NCBI GenBank assembly: GCA_947464275.1
Contig: CANHVU010000016.1
Coordinates: forward strand, 1-64,000
Direction: 5' to 3'
DNA length: 64,000 nt
Origin: Bacteroidota bacterium
GTDB lineage: Bacteria > Bacteroidota > Bacteroidia > UKL13-3
In this document: positions 8,898 through 17,109 of the stretch, in pieces
How the letters are laid out: each line of letters begins with the position of its first letter
Position numbering within the stretch: position 1 is the stretch's first letter
The notes under the pieces: generated by a model
Databases searched by the model: none
Told to the model about the DNA's origin: nothing
What the model saw: only the letters and a program-made list of their open reading frames with translations
Translations under genes and position numbers: made by a program

Positions 8898-11624
8898 TTA
8901 TTTTACTCCCATTTTGGCTGCGCCAAATTCTAATATACTATCAATAAACTCGTAAGGTTTATAATTGTTTAAAGCACATTGATGGAAAATAGCTGTAGCT
9001 GGAGTCATTCCTGGTAATGAGTTAATTTCAATAATTACTACCTCTACCCTATTTTTATCGTAAATTCTAACAAAGGCATCAATGCGGCAATAACCTTCCA
9101 CATTTAAAACTTTAGCCGTTTTCTTCAATACCTCTTGTACTTTTTTACTTATTTCGGCTTGTGCTTTTGCATTTTTACTAAACCTACTTGGCGTAATGTT
9201 TTGACCTTGTCCTGCTAAAAACTTTTCCTCTAACGACAATATTTCGCCTTCGGCCAATGTTTCGCTAGGTTCAAACATTTCGTAAGTTAATTTACTTCCT
9301 TTAAAATGAGTAATTAAACCTCCAGTAACTTCTAAAAAGTGTTTGGCATTTCCTTTCTCAACAAATTTTTCTACTAAAAAATAAGCCTTCATTGGAAACT
9401 CTTCTTTTGGTTTTAAACCCAATCTTTCGGCTAATTCGGCTTCCATTACTTCTAAAGGACGGAAAACTCCTTCCGCATAATTGATTAATTCTTGGCGGGT
9501 TTTAATTTTTTTAACTGCACTGCTACAGCCATCATCAGCTGGTTTTGCAATTAAAGGATAACCAATAGCTTCTACCTTTTTGACAACCTCATCTACATTT
9601 TTTTTCCAATCTTTTTGTTGAACCAACATATGTTCAGCAACTAAAATTTTATGCTTTTTAAGCAATTCATTGGTATCGTATTTATTAATGGTAATGCGGC
9701 TGCTTTCAACACCACTTCCATTATAAGGAATTTTTAGTTTGTTTAAGTAAGTTTGAACCGTTCCATCTTCGCCCGGACGACCATGTAATGCAATGAACAC
9801 AGCATCGGCCATTTTTTTCAAATCTTTGTATTCAATTTTTTTAGGAGCAAATAACTGACTTTCTGCATTGCCATATTTATCAATAATAGGTTTGCATTCA
9901 GCAATAATTTTTTCCATAATTGGCAAGCGTTTATAACTGCTCAATTTTTCTTTTATATCGTCAGCATTGTCTTTTAGCATTACATTAACTGGCAATAACC
10001 AAAGTTCGTGTGCGCTATCATTACCCGTTACAAAAACCGGAAAAGGTTGGTATTTAGCCGAAGAAGCTAATTTTTCGTAAATATTTCTTCCACTCTCCAC
10101 CGAAATATGGCGCTCAGTAGAATAACCACCCATAAACACTGCTACGCGTTTTTTAGTGCTTTTTTGTTTTTTATTGTTAGCAATTTTTGAATCTAAATGA
10201 TTTAACAATTCGATGTGATGAAAATGAACTTGCTGCGAATAAGCTCTTTCTGCTAATGAAGTGCGAATGATATAGGTTAAAAACTGCGATGGATTCAAAC
10301 CAATTTCAGCTGCTTGATGAAAAAAGAAACTCGAAGGCATCATACCGCTTGTGGTATTTGGGTCGTTTAAAAACAACTCTCCTTGATTATTTATAAATCC
10401 ATCAATACGCGCATAAACATGGAAATTAAAGAAGGTAAACAACTGTTCACAAGCTTTTCTAATTTCATCTATTTTGCTTTCTGCAATATCAATTGGAGTA
10501 ATTTTTCTACTTAAACCTGGTAAATATTTACTGCGGTAATCATATACTTCTTTGCCTTTAACTATTTCAGTTGGAGGCAATGCTACTGCGGTTCCATCTT
10601 CATTTTTTAGTACAATGCAACTGAACTCTCTGCCTTCTATAAACCCTTCAATTAAACATTCCGTTTCAGAGTAAATACTCTCCAATAGAATTGTTGATTT
10701 GTTGATTTGTTGATTTGTTGATTTAGCTTTACTCTTTAACTGTGAACTAGGTACTAAAAACTGAGAACTAAATAATTCCAACAAATCATCAGGGTTATAA
10801 ATTAATTCCTTTTGATCATTAACAGTAACTATTACTGGTAAACCAATTCCTTCTTTTACATCAGTAATTTTTTGAATGAATTGTGTTTTGGCTTTTTGGT
10901 CTAAATCCACCCATTCATTAGCCGACACCTGTTGTATAAAAAACGATTTTAAAACAGCTTGTTCAAATTGCTCAAAATTATCAGTGCTAATTACCGAAAC
11001 ACCAACTGAACTGCCTTGATTAGCAGGCTTTATTACAAAAGGAAAACCAACTTCCTTGATTACTTTTTTATAAATATTTTTTAAATCAGGCAATTGGTTT
11101 TTGGCAAACGAAAAGTATTTAGGAACATTCATTCCTGCACTTTTCATTAATTGTTTTTGCAAGCGTTTGTTCATTCCCAAAGCACTTGGCATAATGCCAG
11201 AACCACTGTAAGGAATATCCATAAACTCCAATAATCCTTGTATGGTTCCATCTTCGCCATTGGCGCCATGTAAAGCTAAAAAAGCAAAATCAATCAAACC
11301 TTTTAACTCTTCAGGTTTAATGGTTTTTCCTAATTTTTTTATCAATGATTTGCCATTATCCTCATGCGCAGTGGCCAAATTTTCGGCATACACTTGAACC
11401 TCGGTTTTTTGGTTTTTTAAAGCAGAAACGGGTGGATAAAAATCGCGAATGGAACCTTTATAAATATACTCCCAATTTAGCAAAACAAAGTTGTTAAAGC
11501 TATCCACAAAAATGGGAACGGCTTCAAAAAGCGTTTTATCTAAATTATCGTAAACGGTGCGTCCACCTGCAAAACTTACCTCGCGCTCGCGGCTATTGCC
11601 ACCAAAAAATATACCTATTTTCAT
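8898..11624 (-). CDS. ddl: Fused tandem D-alanine-D-alanine ligase (two Ddl/ATP-grasp units)
   Basis: A 908-residue protein made of two complete Ddl-like units; a normal Ddl has about 300-370 residues. Unit 1 (about 1-460) has FFGGNSREREVS, ALHGANGEDGTIQG (118-130), the ATP-grasp lysine block FVIKPANQGSSVGVS and the metal-binding end DPNTTSGM, where the usual Glu is Asp421. Unit 2 (about 491-908) has FMGGYSTERHIS, ALHGRPGEDGTVQ, LIAKPADDGCSS and the canonical EINSLPGMTPAT end. Unit 2 therefore looks more Ddl-like at the metal site, while unit 1 may have altered activity or specificity. A low-complexity insert sits in unit 1 at about residues 285-313. Confidence 0.85.
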   Translation of the reverse strand: MKIGIFFGGNSREREVSFAGGRTVYDNLDKTLFEAVPIFVDSFNNFVLLNWEYIYKGSIRDFYPPVSALKNQKTEVQVYAENLATAHEDNGKSLIKKLGKTIKPEELKGLIDFAFLALHGANGEDGTIQGLLEFMDIPYSGSGIMPSALGMNKRLQKQLMKSAGMNVPKYFSFAKNQLPDLKNIYKKVIKEVGFPFVIKPANQGSSVGVSVISTDNFEQFEQAVLKSFFIQQVSANEWVDLDQKAKTQFIQKITDVKEGIGLPVIVTVNDQKELIYNPDDLLELFSSQFLVPSSQLKSKAKSTNQQINKSTILLESIYSETECLIEGFIEGREFSCIVLKNEDGTAVALPPTEIVKGKEVYDYRSKYLPGLSRKITPIDIAESKIDEIRKACEQLFTFFNFHVYARIDGFINNQGELFLNDPNTTSGMMPSSFFFHQAAEIGLNPSQFLTYIIRTSLAERAYSQQVHFHHIELLNHLDSKIANNKKQKSTKKRVAVFMGGYSTERHISVESGRNIYEKLASSAKYQPFPVFVTGNDSAHELWLLPVNVMLKDNADDIKEKLSSYKRLPIMEKIIAECKPIIDKYGNAESQLFAPKKIEYKDLKKMADAVFIALHGRPGEDGTVQTYLNKLKIPYNGSGVESSRITINKYDTNELLKKHKILVAEHMLVQQKDWKKNVDEVVKKVEAIGYPLIAKPADDGCSSAVKKIKTRQELINYAEGVFRPLEVMEAELAERLGLKPKEEFPMKAYFLVEKFVEKGNAKHFLEVTGGLITHFKGSKLTYEMFEPSETLAEGEILSLEEKFLAGQGQNITPSRFSKNAKAQAEISKKVQEVLKKTAKVLNVEGYCRIDAFVRIYDKNRVEVVIIEINSLPGMTPATAIFHQCALNNYKPYEFIDSILEFGAAKMGVK
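10691..10722 (+). repeat. Four perfect octamer repeats inside the ligase gene
   Basis: TTGTTGAT is repeated four times without error. On the coding strand this encodes about residues 301-312. The unit is 8 bases, so gain or loss of one copy shifts the frame. The same octamer occurs twice in intergenic DNA at about 15949-15965. Confidence 0.95.
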
Positions 11625-11654
11625 ACTTTTAAAATGCCATTTTTAAATAACATT

Positions 11655-11662
11655 CAAACGTA
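11655..11662 (-). promoter_or_regulatory. -7 promoter element of ddl-pdxH
   Basis: On the minus strand this reads TACGTTTG, an exact TANNTTTG match, 30 bases upstream of the ligase start. No convincing -33 TTTG is visible. Confidence 0.45.
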
Positions 11663-11756
11663 AAATAAAATAAATAGATTGACTAATGATTTTTATGTAC
11701 GATGTTGATAAGATGATTCAGTAATTTTTAGGTGAATTAAACTTTTAAAGAAAAGC

Positions 11757-12284
11757 CTAACCATTCCACCAACTTAATAATATTTTGTATAAAAACTCAA
11801 AGAATGACAATCCTGCAAACACGGTTGTTGACCAAAAACCATTGCTAATAATTAAACTTAATATAAACAAACGCCAATCGCGGGCGCTTAAACCATTATA
11901 GGCAAAATTACCTTTGCGCTCAAAAGCTACGGCCACAAATGGATCGAAGTAAATTGAAAGAAAAACAAATAAGAAAGCTCGGCTTTTGCGCAATACCCTT
12001 ACTAACAGCAATTTTAAACCAACACTATCTTCGCTTGCTATTATGCTACTCATTTTTTCTTTCGAAAATTCAATGCCTAAAAAATCACGTTTGAGGTAAT
12101 CATAAATAATAAAATAACCCCAACAAAATAAAAACGACAATAACATCATGGTAAAAAAACCAACCACAACTCCTAAATTATATAGCGCAAATGGATACAA
12201 CACAAAATCGAAACTGTAATTAATTACAGTAAAGGTAGTTGCTCCTGTTAAAAACAATAATAGTCTATTTAAAAGTTGATTCAT
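11757..12284 (-). CDS. Hypothetical integral membrane protein
   Basis: It has 175 residues with about four to five hydrophobic segments: near 8-24, 33-60, 98-112 and 139-170. The loop after the second carries a charged stretch (YLKRDFLGIEFSKEK). No motif points to a substrate or enzyme activity. It begins on the base after the stop of the upstream DUF2156-like gene, so the two are translated from one message and may act together at the membrane. Confidence 0.7.
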   Translation of the reverse strand: MNQLLNRLLLFLTGATTFTVINYSFDFVLYPFALYNLGVVVGFFTMMLLSFLFCWGYFIIYDYLKRDFLGIEFSKEKMSSIIASEDSVGLKLLLVRVLRKSRAFLFVFLSIYFDPFVAVAFERKGNFAYNGLSARDWRLFILSLIISNGFWSTTVFAGLSFFEFLYKILLSWWNG

Positions 12285-13196
12285 TTACAGTGCAATACTA
12301 TAAGTTTTTAACTGAAAAGCAGGATTTAACTGTTGTTTAAAATAGCGTAAACTTTCTACTCCCCTATCTTCCTGAAAATTAAAGTATTTAAAACCTTGTT
12401 CTGACAAAGCCACACTCAATTGATTTAACAAATACATACCTAAACCCAAAAAAGTTTTAAAAAAATGACCTACTATCCATTCATTATTAAACTCTTCGTA
12501 AATAAGCAAACCGCTTAATTTTTGGTTGGCATAAAGTTTAATTATTTTTAAATTTAAGTTACTGCTTAAATCAATACATTTTTGAAAAGCCAACCATTCT
12601 CTTTGCAAATTAGGTTCATCGGAATAGTTTCTATCCGATTTTATTTGCATACAATCTTTGCAAAACTGCTTTACTTCTTCTTTATTTTCTAATGTAGCTA
12701 AATCGGCTAGTTCAATGGTTAGTTCGTTGTTTTCTTTTAAAGCTTTTGCATAAGCATTGCGTTGCTTTTTGTATTTGCTGCCTTGTAATTGGGCTAAATC
12801 AATTAAATTATAAATGTATTCAAACTCATCTGTTTCAGGAAACAAATTACTTATAAAATCTTGCTCACAATCACTTTGAGAATAGCTAATTTTCAACTTT
12901 GCTATTCCTAATTCTTTGGTTTTTTGTTTAGCAATTTTCACCAAATTATCAGTTAAATTATTTACCAATAAATGAGAAAAAGCATCGCCAAAAGGCGGAT
13001 TAAACAATACTAGCAAAATGGCATTATCTAATTCAAATAGTTGCACATTATTGGCATTATTCCAAAAATTGACAGTAGTTAGTAAAAAATCGGAAGTAGG
13101 TATTATATCCAAGCTTTTAAGTAATAATTCATATTCATCGCTATTGAAAGTCAAATTATTACTATTGTTTATGGTATTTATTTGTTGGATATCCAA
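12285..13196 (-). CDS. DUF2156-like (phosphatidylglycerol lysyltransferase C-terminal-like) protein
   Basis: A soluble protein of 303 residues. It resembles the GNAT-fold C-terminal domain of LPG synthases. The visible blocks are an acidic-aromatic N-terminal half (SDFLLTTVNFWNNAN), LFNPPFGDAF, a middle KQRNAYAKALKEN helix, and a C-terminal core GLLIYEEFNNEWIVGHFF...YFNFQEDRGVESLRYFKQQLNP. That last block matches the family's end, where an aminoacyl or acyl group would be moved. The substrate is unknown. It has no membrane domain of its own, but the next gene encodes a small membrane protein. Confidence 0.65.
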   Translation of the reverse strand: MDIQQINTINNSNNLTFNSDEYELLLKSLDIIPTSDFLLTTVNFWNNANNVQLFELDNAILLVLFNPPFGDAFSHLLVNNLTDNLVKIAKQKTKELGIAKLKISYSQSDCEQDFISNLFPETDEFEYIYNLIDLAQLQGSKYKKQRNAYAKALKENNELTIELADLATLENKEEVKQFCKDCMQIKSDRNYSDEPNLQREWLAFQKCIDLSSNLNLKIIKLYANQKLSGLLIYEEFNNEWIVGHFFKTFLGLGMYLLNQLSVALSEQGFKYFNFQEDRGVESLRYFKQQLNPAFQLKTYSIAL

Positions 13197-13294
13197 ACCT
13201 GTTTTATTGTATTTGTGTCATTGATATGGTCAATAATCTTGCCGTTAATTTTTTGAAGATTTATCTGCCAAATAGTATTTATAGTAACAAAAAA

Positions 13295-13322
13295 AACTGC
13301 CTGTGGTTTGAGGCAGTTTTAA
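13295..13322 (-). terminator. Terminator of the head-GIN/barrel gene
   Basis: The stem AAAACTGCCT/AGGCAGTTTT has an 8-base loop. On the minus strand it is followed by a run of T, 21 bases past the stop at 13343. Confidence 0.85.
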
Positions 13323-13342
13323 AATATTTTTGGATGACATTA

Positions 13343-14743
13343 TTAGAAGTTTAATGCTAATCCTGCTTGAGCTGTTCTGGTATCTAGTACTTTATTTGTA
13401 TCGAATAATGGAACCAAACCATAATTAGCAAATACGCTTACTGCACCATATCCAATTCTAACTGTAGCATCTGCTGCTAAACGGTTTACAAAATAATCGC
13501 CACTTGCTACTGTTTCGTAATCAACACTATTTTTACTGTAAACAGTTTTTACATGGTTAACTGCCGCATATTTTATCATAACACCAAAGGCGGTATAAAA
13601 TCTTTTATCGTGTTTGTTGTAACTAGAATTATACTTAACTAATAATGGCAATGTAAAGTTAAATTGATACAAACGATTGGTACTTAAAGTAGCTGCTGGA
13701 GTAATAAAAGTTAACTGTTGGTTATTGTCGCTTATCATGGAATCCTTATTTTTAAAACCATAATGATCGAAGCTTAATCCTAAACCTGTAGTTAATGCTA
13801 AACGACCTTTTACAATGGGTAAATCCCAATCACCAAAGTTTAAAGCAAAGCGCCACGAGCTACCAATATTTGTTTCTAAGTTTTTATTTGATGCTGCAAG
13901 TGTAGTGTTAAAATCAGGAGTTACAAATGAACCAACACCTAATTCTATACCACCAAAAGCAGTTTCCATTTCAGTACTATGTTTTTTGTGTTTACCTTTT
14001 TTACCCTTTTTAGCTCCAATCGAAATTTCAACTTTTCCATCTTCGCCATCATCATTTACTTGTTCTACTTTAGAACCTCCAGACACTTGTTTTTCAACAT
14101 TTTTAGGATTACCTGTATATTCAATTTTAGAAAAACCGGTTGCTTCAGCCTTTAAATTATTTTTTACAGTAACCAATATTTTTGAAGCGCCACTTGCTTC
14201 GGCCACTGCGTTTTCAAAAGCTGTTCCCATTGCATCTATTTTTGATGCACCAGTAGCCTCTAAGTTACCTTCAGTTACTTTACCATCAATACTTAGCTTA
14301 CTTGCTCCATTAATTTTAGCTTCTAATTTTTCAACGTCTACAAATAAATCCATTTTTGTAGCACCATCAGCCGAAATTTTCAAGCTTTTCGATTTAATTG
14401 CACTATCACCGCCCATTTTCATAGTAGCATTTGATTCTAATTTAATTTCCTCCAAGTTGGTTACATAAATTATAACCTCAACAGGTAAATTGCTTCCAAA
14501 TGGAGCTAAATCAAAATTTAAAGTATTATTACTTACAGATGCTCCTTTTTCTAATGCCGAAATATTAGTATTTTTTGAATCTGCATTTTGATAAGAAACT
14601 TCATTTTTTTCGCTTTGTTGTAGTTTAACTTCAAAATTAGCAGGTACTACTATTTTAGTAAAACTTGGCAATGTTACTTTGGTTTGCGCATGTGCCAATA
14701 ATCCTAAAATGGCTACAGATGCAGTAAATATTATTTTTTTCAT
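13343..14743 (-). CDS. Head-GIN (DUF2807) domain fused to an outer-membrane barrel
   Basis: It has 466 residues. After the signal peptide (MKKIIFTASVAILGLLAHAQ) comes a DUF2807 head-GIN region (about 25-235) rich in short beta repeats of the type GASK, ATGASK and GGSK. A very basic linker follows (KKGKKGKHKKH, about 246-257), and then a C-terminal domain of about 200 residues with barrel-like strands ending in LNF. Head-GIN proteins usually form a right-handed beta structure on the cell surface. Here the barrel may anchor it in the outer membrane. A long open frame on the opposite strand (13815-14468) is a by-product of codon bias. Confidence 0.8.
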   Translation of the reverse strand: MKKIIFTASVAILGLLAHAQTKVTLPSFTKIVVPANFEVKLQQSEKNEVSYQNADSKNTNISALEKGASVSNNTLNFDLAPFGSNLPVEVIIYVTNLEEIKLESNATMKMGGDSAIKSKSLKISADGATKMDLFVDVEKLEAKINGASKLSIDGKVTEGNLEATGASKIDAMGTAFENAVAEASGASKILVTVKNNLKAEATGFSKIEYTGNPKNVEKQVSGGSKVEQVNDDGEDGKVEISIGAKKGKKGKHKKHSTEMETAFGGIELGVGSFVTPDFNTTLAASNKNLETNIGSSWRFALNFGDWDLPIVKGRLALTTGLGLSFDHYGFKNKDSMISDNNQQLTFITPAATLSTNRLYQFNFTLPLLVKYNSSYNKHDKRFYTAFGVMIKYAAVNHVKTVYSKNSVDYETVASGDYFVNRLAADATVRIGYGAVSVFANYGLVPLFDTNKVLDTRTAQAGLALNF

Positions 14744-14850
14744 GATTGTAATTTTTTATTTTATGTAGCTTAATACGCCATACCATATTTTTTGTTACAA
14801 TTTATGGTAAAAAATATTTTATCAACTGATAACTAATACTTTAAAAATGC

Positions 14851-15906
14851 CTATTCTTCTTCTTTAAAATAAATTTTATAAAACTTTCGTCCATCGGGTT
14901 CCACCCCTTGCTCAATTAATTCACGGTTTCCATGAATATAAATATGGAAATTTTTATCCAATTTAAGCACGCTTTTAAATATCCTGGCTTGTTTTTTAAC
15001 TGCTTGGCTCGATATATCAAAACTATCTGAAATATCCAATTCATTACTCATTCTGTATGCTTCATCAAAGGTGCGGAACGATTCTATTACCCCTTCATCT
15101 TTAAAAACAGCTTGTTCAAACTCTTGCTTATCAAAAGTATCGTTGGTTTTAAAATAATCAACCGAACGATTCAAGTAATCTATTTGATCTGCTTTGGTAA
15201 CTTCAAATTCTTCGTTCAATTGTTTGGTTACAAAGTTTTTAGCAATATTCATAAACTCCTTGGTGTGGTTATAATTATTACTACAAGGCTTTAATTGTAA
15301 AAAACTATCCTTCCAATATTGCGCTTCGCTGCCTTTATTTCCTTTATCAATTATACAAACTTTATAACCTTGGTTGGCATTGGTATTAAATATCAAACAA
15401 CCTTTATCCAACTTATCAATGTTAATTCCATCATTATAACTTACATCAAAAACATTATTAGTTTGGTTCAATTTTAAAAAGTCGTATTTATTTTCCGACT
15501 TAAAAATTCCAATAGCTTCTACATCTTCATCTTCTACCTGAATATTGGGAAAATAAGCTATAAATAAATCACCACTTTTTATTTGTGGATGAGTAGATAG
15601 TTCATATAAATGCTTTGCAATATTGATGCTATTGATATGAAATGCATTACCATGTTCGAACATTTGTAATGCATAATTATAAATAGGGTTTAAGGTAAAA
15701 TCATTATTGCTAAAACTAAAATTATAAAACTCAGGATTATTGAAAGAGGTTACAAAAAATTTCATCAATAAATCTTTCAATTTCCCATCGCTTAAATCCA
15801 ACAAATCCTTTGATATGATTAAATCTTCGCCATTGGTTTTATTCCCTACCTGATGTACCGAAACCTTGTTTAATTGGGTTGTTTCTAATTCGAATTTTTC
15901 TGCCAT
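14851..15906 (-). CDS. Nucleoid-associated protein (NdpA/YejK-like, PF04245)
   Basis: A 351-residue protein of the 37-kDa nucleoid-associated family, thought to bind DNA in the cytosol. Typical features are the N-terminal VHQVGNKTNGEDLIISKDLL segment, the SGDLFIAYFPNIQVEDEDVEAIGIFKSENK block in the middle (about 116-145), and the C-terminal DKNFHIYIHGNRELIEQGVEPDGRKFYKIYF block, which is strongly conserved. Its role in the cell is not well known. It stands alone, transcribed on the minus strand. Confidence 0.85.
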   Translation of the reverse strand: MAEKFELETTQLNKVSVHQVGNKTNGEDLIISKDLLDLSDGKLKDLLMKFFVTSFNNPEFYNFSFSNNDFTLNPIYNYALQMFEHGNAFHINSINIAKHLYELSTHPQIKSGDLFIAYFPNIQVEDEDVEAIGIFKSENKYDFLKLNQTNNVFDVSYNDGINIDKLDKGCLIFNTNANQGYKVCIIDKGNKGSEAQYWKDSFLQLKPCSNNYNHTKEFMNIAKNFVTKQLNEEFEVTKADQIDYLNRSVDYFKTNDTFDKQEFEQAVFKDEGVIESFRTFDEAYRMSNELDISDSFDISSQAVKKQARIFKSVLKLDKNFHIYIHGNRELIEQGVEPDGRKFYKIYFKEEE

Positions 15907-15948
15907 TAATTGTTAAATATTGGGGGAAATATATGGATAATAATTGTG

Positions 15949-15965
15949 ATTGTTGATTTGTTGAT
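15949..15965 (+). repeat. Intergenic copy of the TTGTTGAT octamer
   Basis: Two perfect tandem copies of the octamer found inside the ligase gene, here in non-coding DNA between two minus-strand genes. Confidence 0.7.
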
Positions 15966-15971
15966 TACATA

Positions 15972-16442
15972 TTACAATGAACGGAACTCTTTTAAAATAT
16001 TAATGGGGTCTTGATCAAAATCTTTAAATGGTTTTGGCTCAATAACTATTGTTTTTGTTAGTGATGAATTAATACATTCATAAGCTTGCTTATTATTTAT
16101 TTCGAATTGCTCATTTAAAATTACTAAAAAATTTCCTTTGTACTTTATATCTTTATATCTTGTAATTTCTATTAAACTTTTCTTGGAGTTTATTATCAGT
16201 AAAACCTCACTATTCTCTTCAATAATTATATATTTTTTATTTAACCATTTTATAAAAAGTAATGTAATAGTAATAATCAAATCAGTTATACCAATAATAA
16301 TTAATATTCCAGAAACTTCTTCCAAAGATGTAAAAGCATGCATAATACTGGAAAGTATAAATAGAACAACAAAGACATAAAGTCCAATAATAATAGCTTT
16401 GTTTAATGTTTTTTGACTGGATGATATGATATAAACTTTCAT
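15972..16442 (-). CDS. Hypothetical membrane protein with a PH-like cytoplasmic tail
   Basis: Not recognised. It has 156 residues with two membrane helices (about 16-38 and 45-66). A soluble tail follows, with the strand pattern YIIIEENSEVLLIIN...LIEITRYKDIKYKGNFLVI, which looks like a small bacterial PH-type domain. The frame stays open to 16475, but the extra 11 codons run through a perfect hairpin (16454-16475) and read as junk (MLAMTPTSAKN). I therefore start at the second ATG, which gives MKVYIISS. Confidence 0.6.
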   Translation of the reverse strand: MKVYIISSSQKTLNKAIIIGLYVFVVLFILSSIMHAFTSLEEVSGILIIIGITDLIITITLLFIKWLNKKYIIIEENSEVLLIINSKKSLIEITRYKDIKYKGNFLVILNEQFEINNKQAYECINSSLTKTIVIEPKPFKDFDQDPINILKEFRSL

Positions 16443-16453
16443 GTTTTTTGCCG

Positions 16454-16475
16454 ATGTTGGCGTCATCGCCAACAT
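16454..16475 (+). repeat. Perfect 9-bp inverted repeat upstream of a start codon
   Basis: ATGTTGGCG, loop TCAT, CGCCAACAT. It lies 11 bases ahead of the chosen start of the membrane protein gene, in its leader. Confidence 0.75.
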
Positions 16476-16564
16476 ATAAAAGTATGTAATATAATTCTAA
16501 AAGTACTTATTGTATTTCATATTCAACAATAAAAAATTTTATCTAAACTCAAAATACGTTTTTT

Positions 16565-16589
16565 GTTGCAGCCTGAGAACGCCTGCAAC
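16565..16589 (+). repeat. Palindromic intergenic element
   Basis: GTTGCAG, an 11-base loop CCTGAGAACGC, then CTGCAAC. The 7-bp arms are perfect. It lies between two minus-strand genes. I have the impression this is a dispersed repeat type in the phylum, but within this window I see one copy. Confidence 0.5.
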
Positions 16590-16640
16590 GGCCGGAACAT
16601 TTGTTATTATGATGAAAGTTAATGCAGAGCATTTCAACCT

Positions 16641-17075
16641 TTACCACTTATTCAAAGTTACAGGTAGCATTTTTAAGTCAGATAAATTTAGGTTTTCCTT
16701 AAGTAAAACATCATTTAATAATTGAAATTCTCCGCTTCTACCAACTATTTTTAAAACTAGATTCCCAGAAATTCCTTCCTTTTCCGTAATGTTTAATAAT
16801 TCCTTGTAAATATTATTATATAAAAAATTATCCATAAAAAATCCCTGTTTAATTACACCATTAATATTTTCATAATACATTTCTGAAAATTGCACTTCTG
16901 GATAAGCAAGTTTTGTGACTATTAATGGGATAAAAACTAAATAATAATATTCTTCATTTTCAAAAAATTCACTTTCCATGAAAAGAATATATAACTCTTT
17001 TTCTGACAATTGACTAGTTGCATTTTCAAAAATTTCAATTGCTTTTTTTACTTTATGTTCAACAGTATTTTTCAT
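16641..17075 (-). CDS. Hypothetical protein
   Basis: Not recognised. It has 144 residues and is acidic, with no signal peptide or membrane helix. The first third is helical (KVKKAIEIFENATSQLSEKELYILFME). A run of tyrosines and glutamates (FFENEEYYYLVFIPL) follows, and the end is mixed alpha/beta. It lies 34 bp past the start of the DUF2130 gene on the same strand, so it could share its transcript. Its size and acidity would suit an immunity or cytosolic accessory protein, but nothing proves this. Confidence 0.55.
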   Translation of the reverse strand: MKNTVEHKVKKAIEIFENATSQLSEKELYILFMESEFFENEEYYYLVFIPLIVTKLAYPEVQFSEMYYENINGVIKQGFFMDNFLYNNIYKELLNITEKEGISGNLVLKIVGRSGEFQLLNDVLLKENLNLSDLKMLPVTLNKW

Positions 17076-17109
17076 TAATCCAATACAAACCCATTCAGAT
17101 AATTTAGTG

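Noticed and set aside
10691-10722. CRISPR-like array
   Set aside because: The octamers are directly adjacent without spacers. No cas gene or 25-40 base repeats occur anywhere in the window.
13815-14468. A 217-codon open frame opposite the head-GIN gene
   Set aside because: It is antisense to a gene with signal peptide and recognisable domains. Its composition (Ser/Pro/Phe-rich) is what the reverse reading of GASK-type repeats gives.
16510-16725. A plus-strand frame over the palindrome at 16565
   Set aside because: It overlaps the 3' end of a more convincing minus-strand gene and consists partly of repeat sequence.
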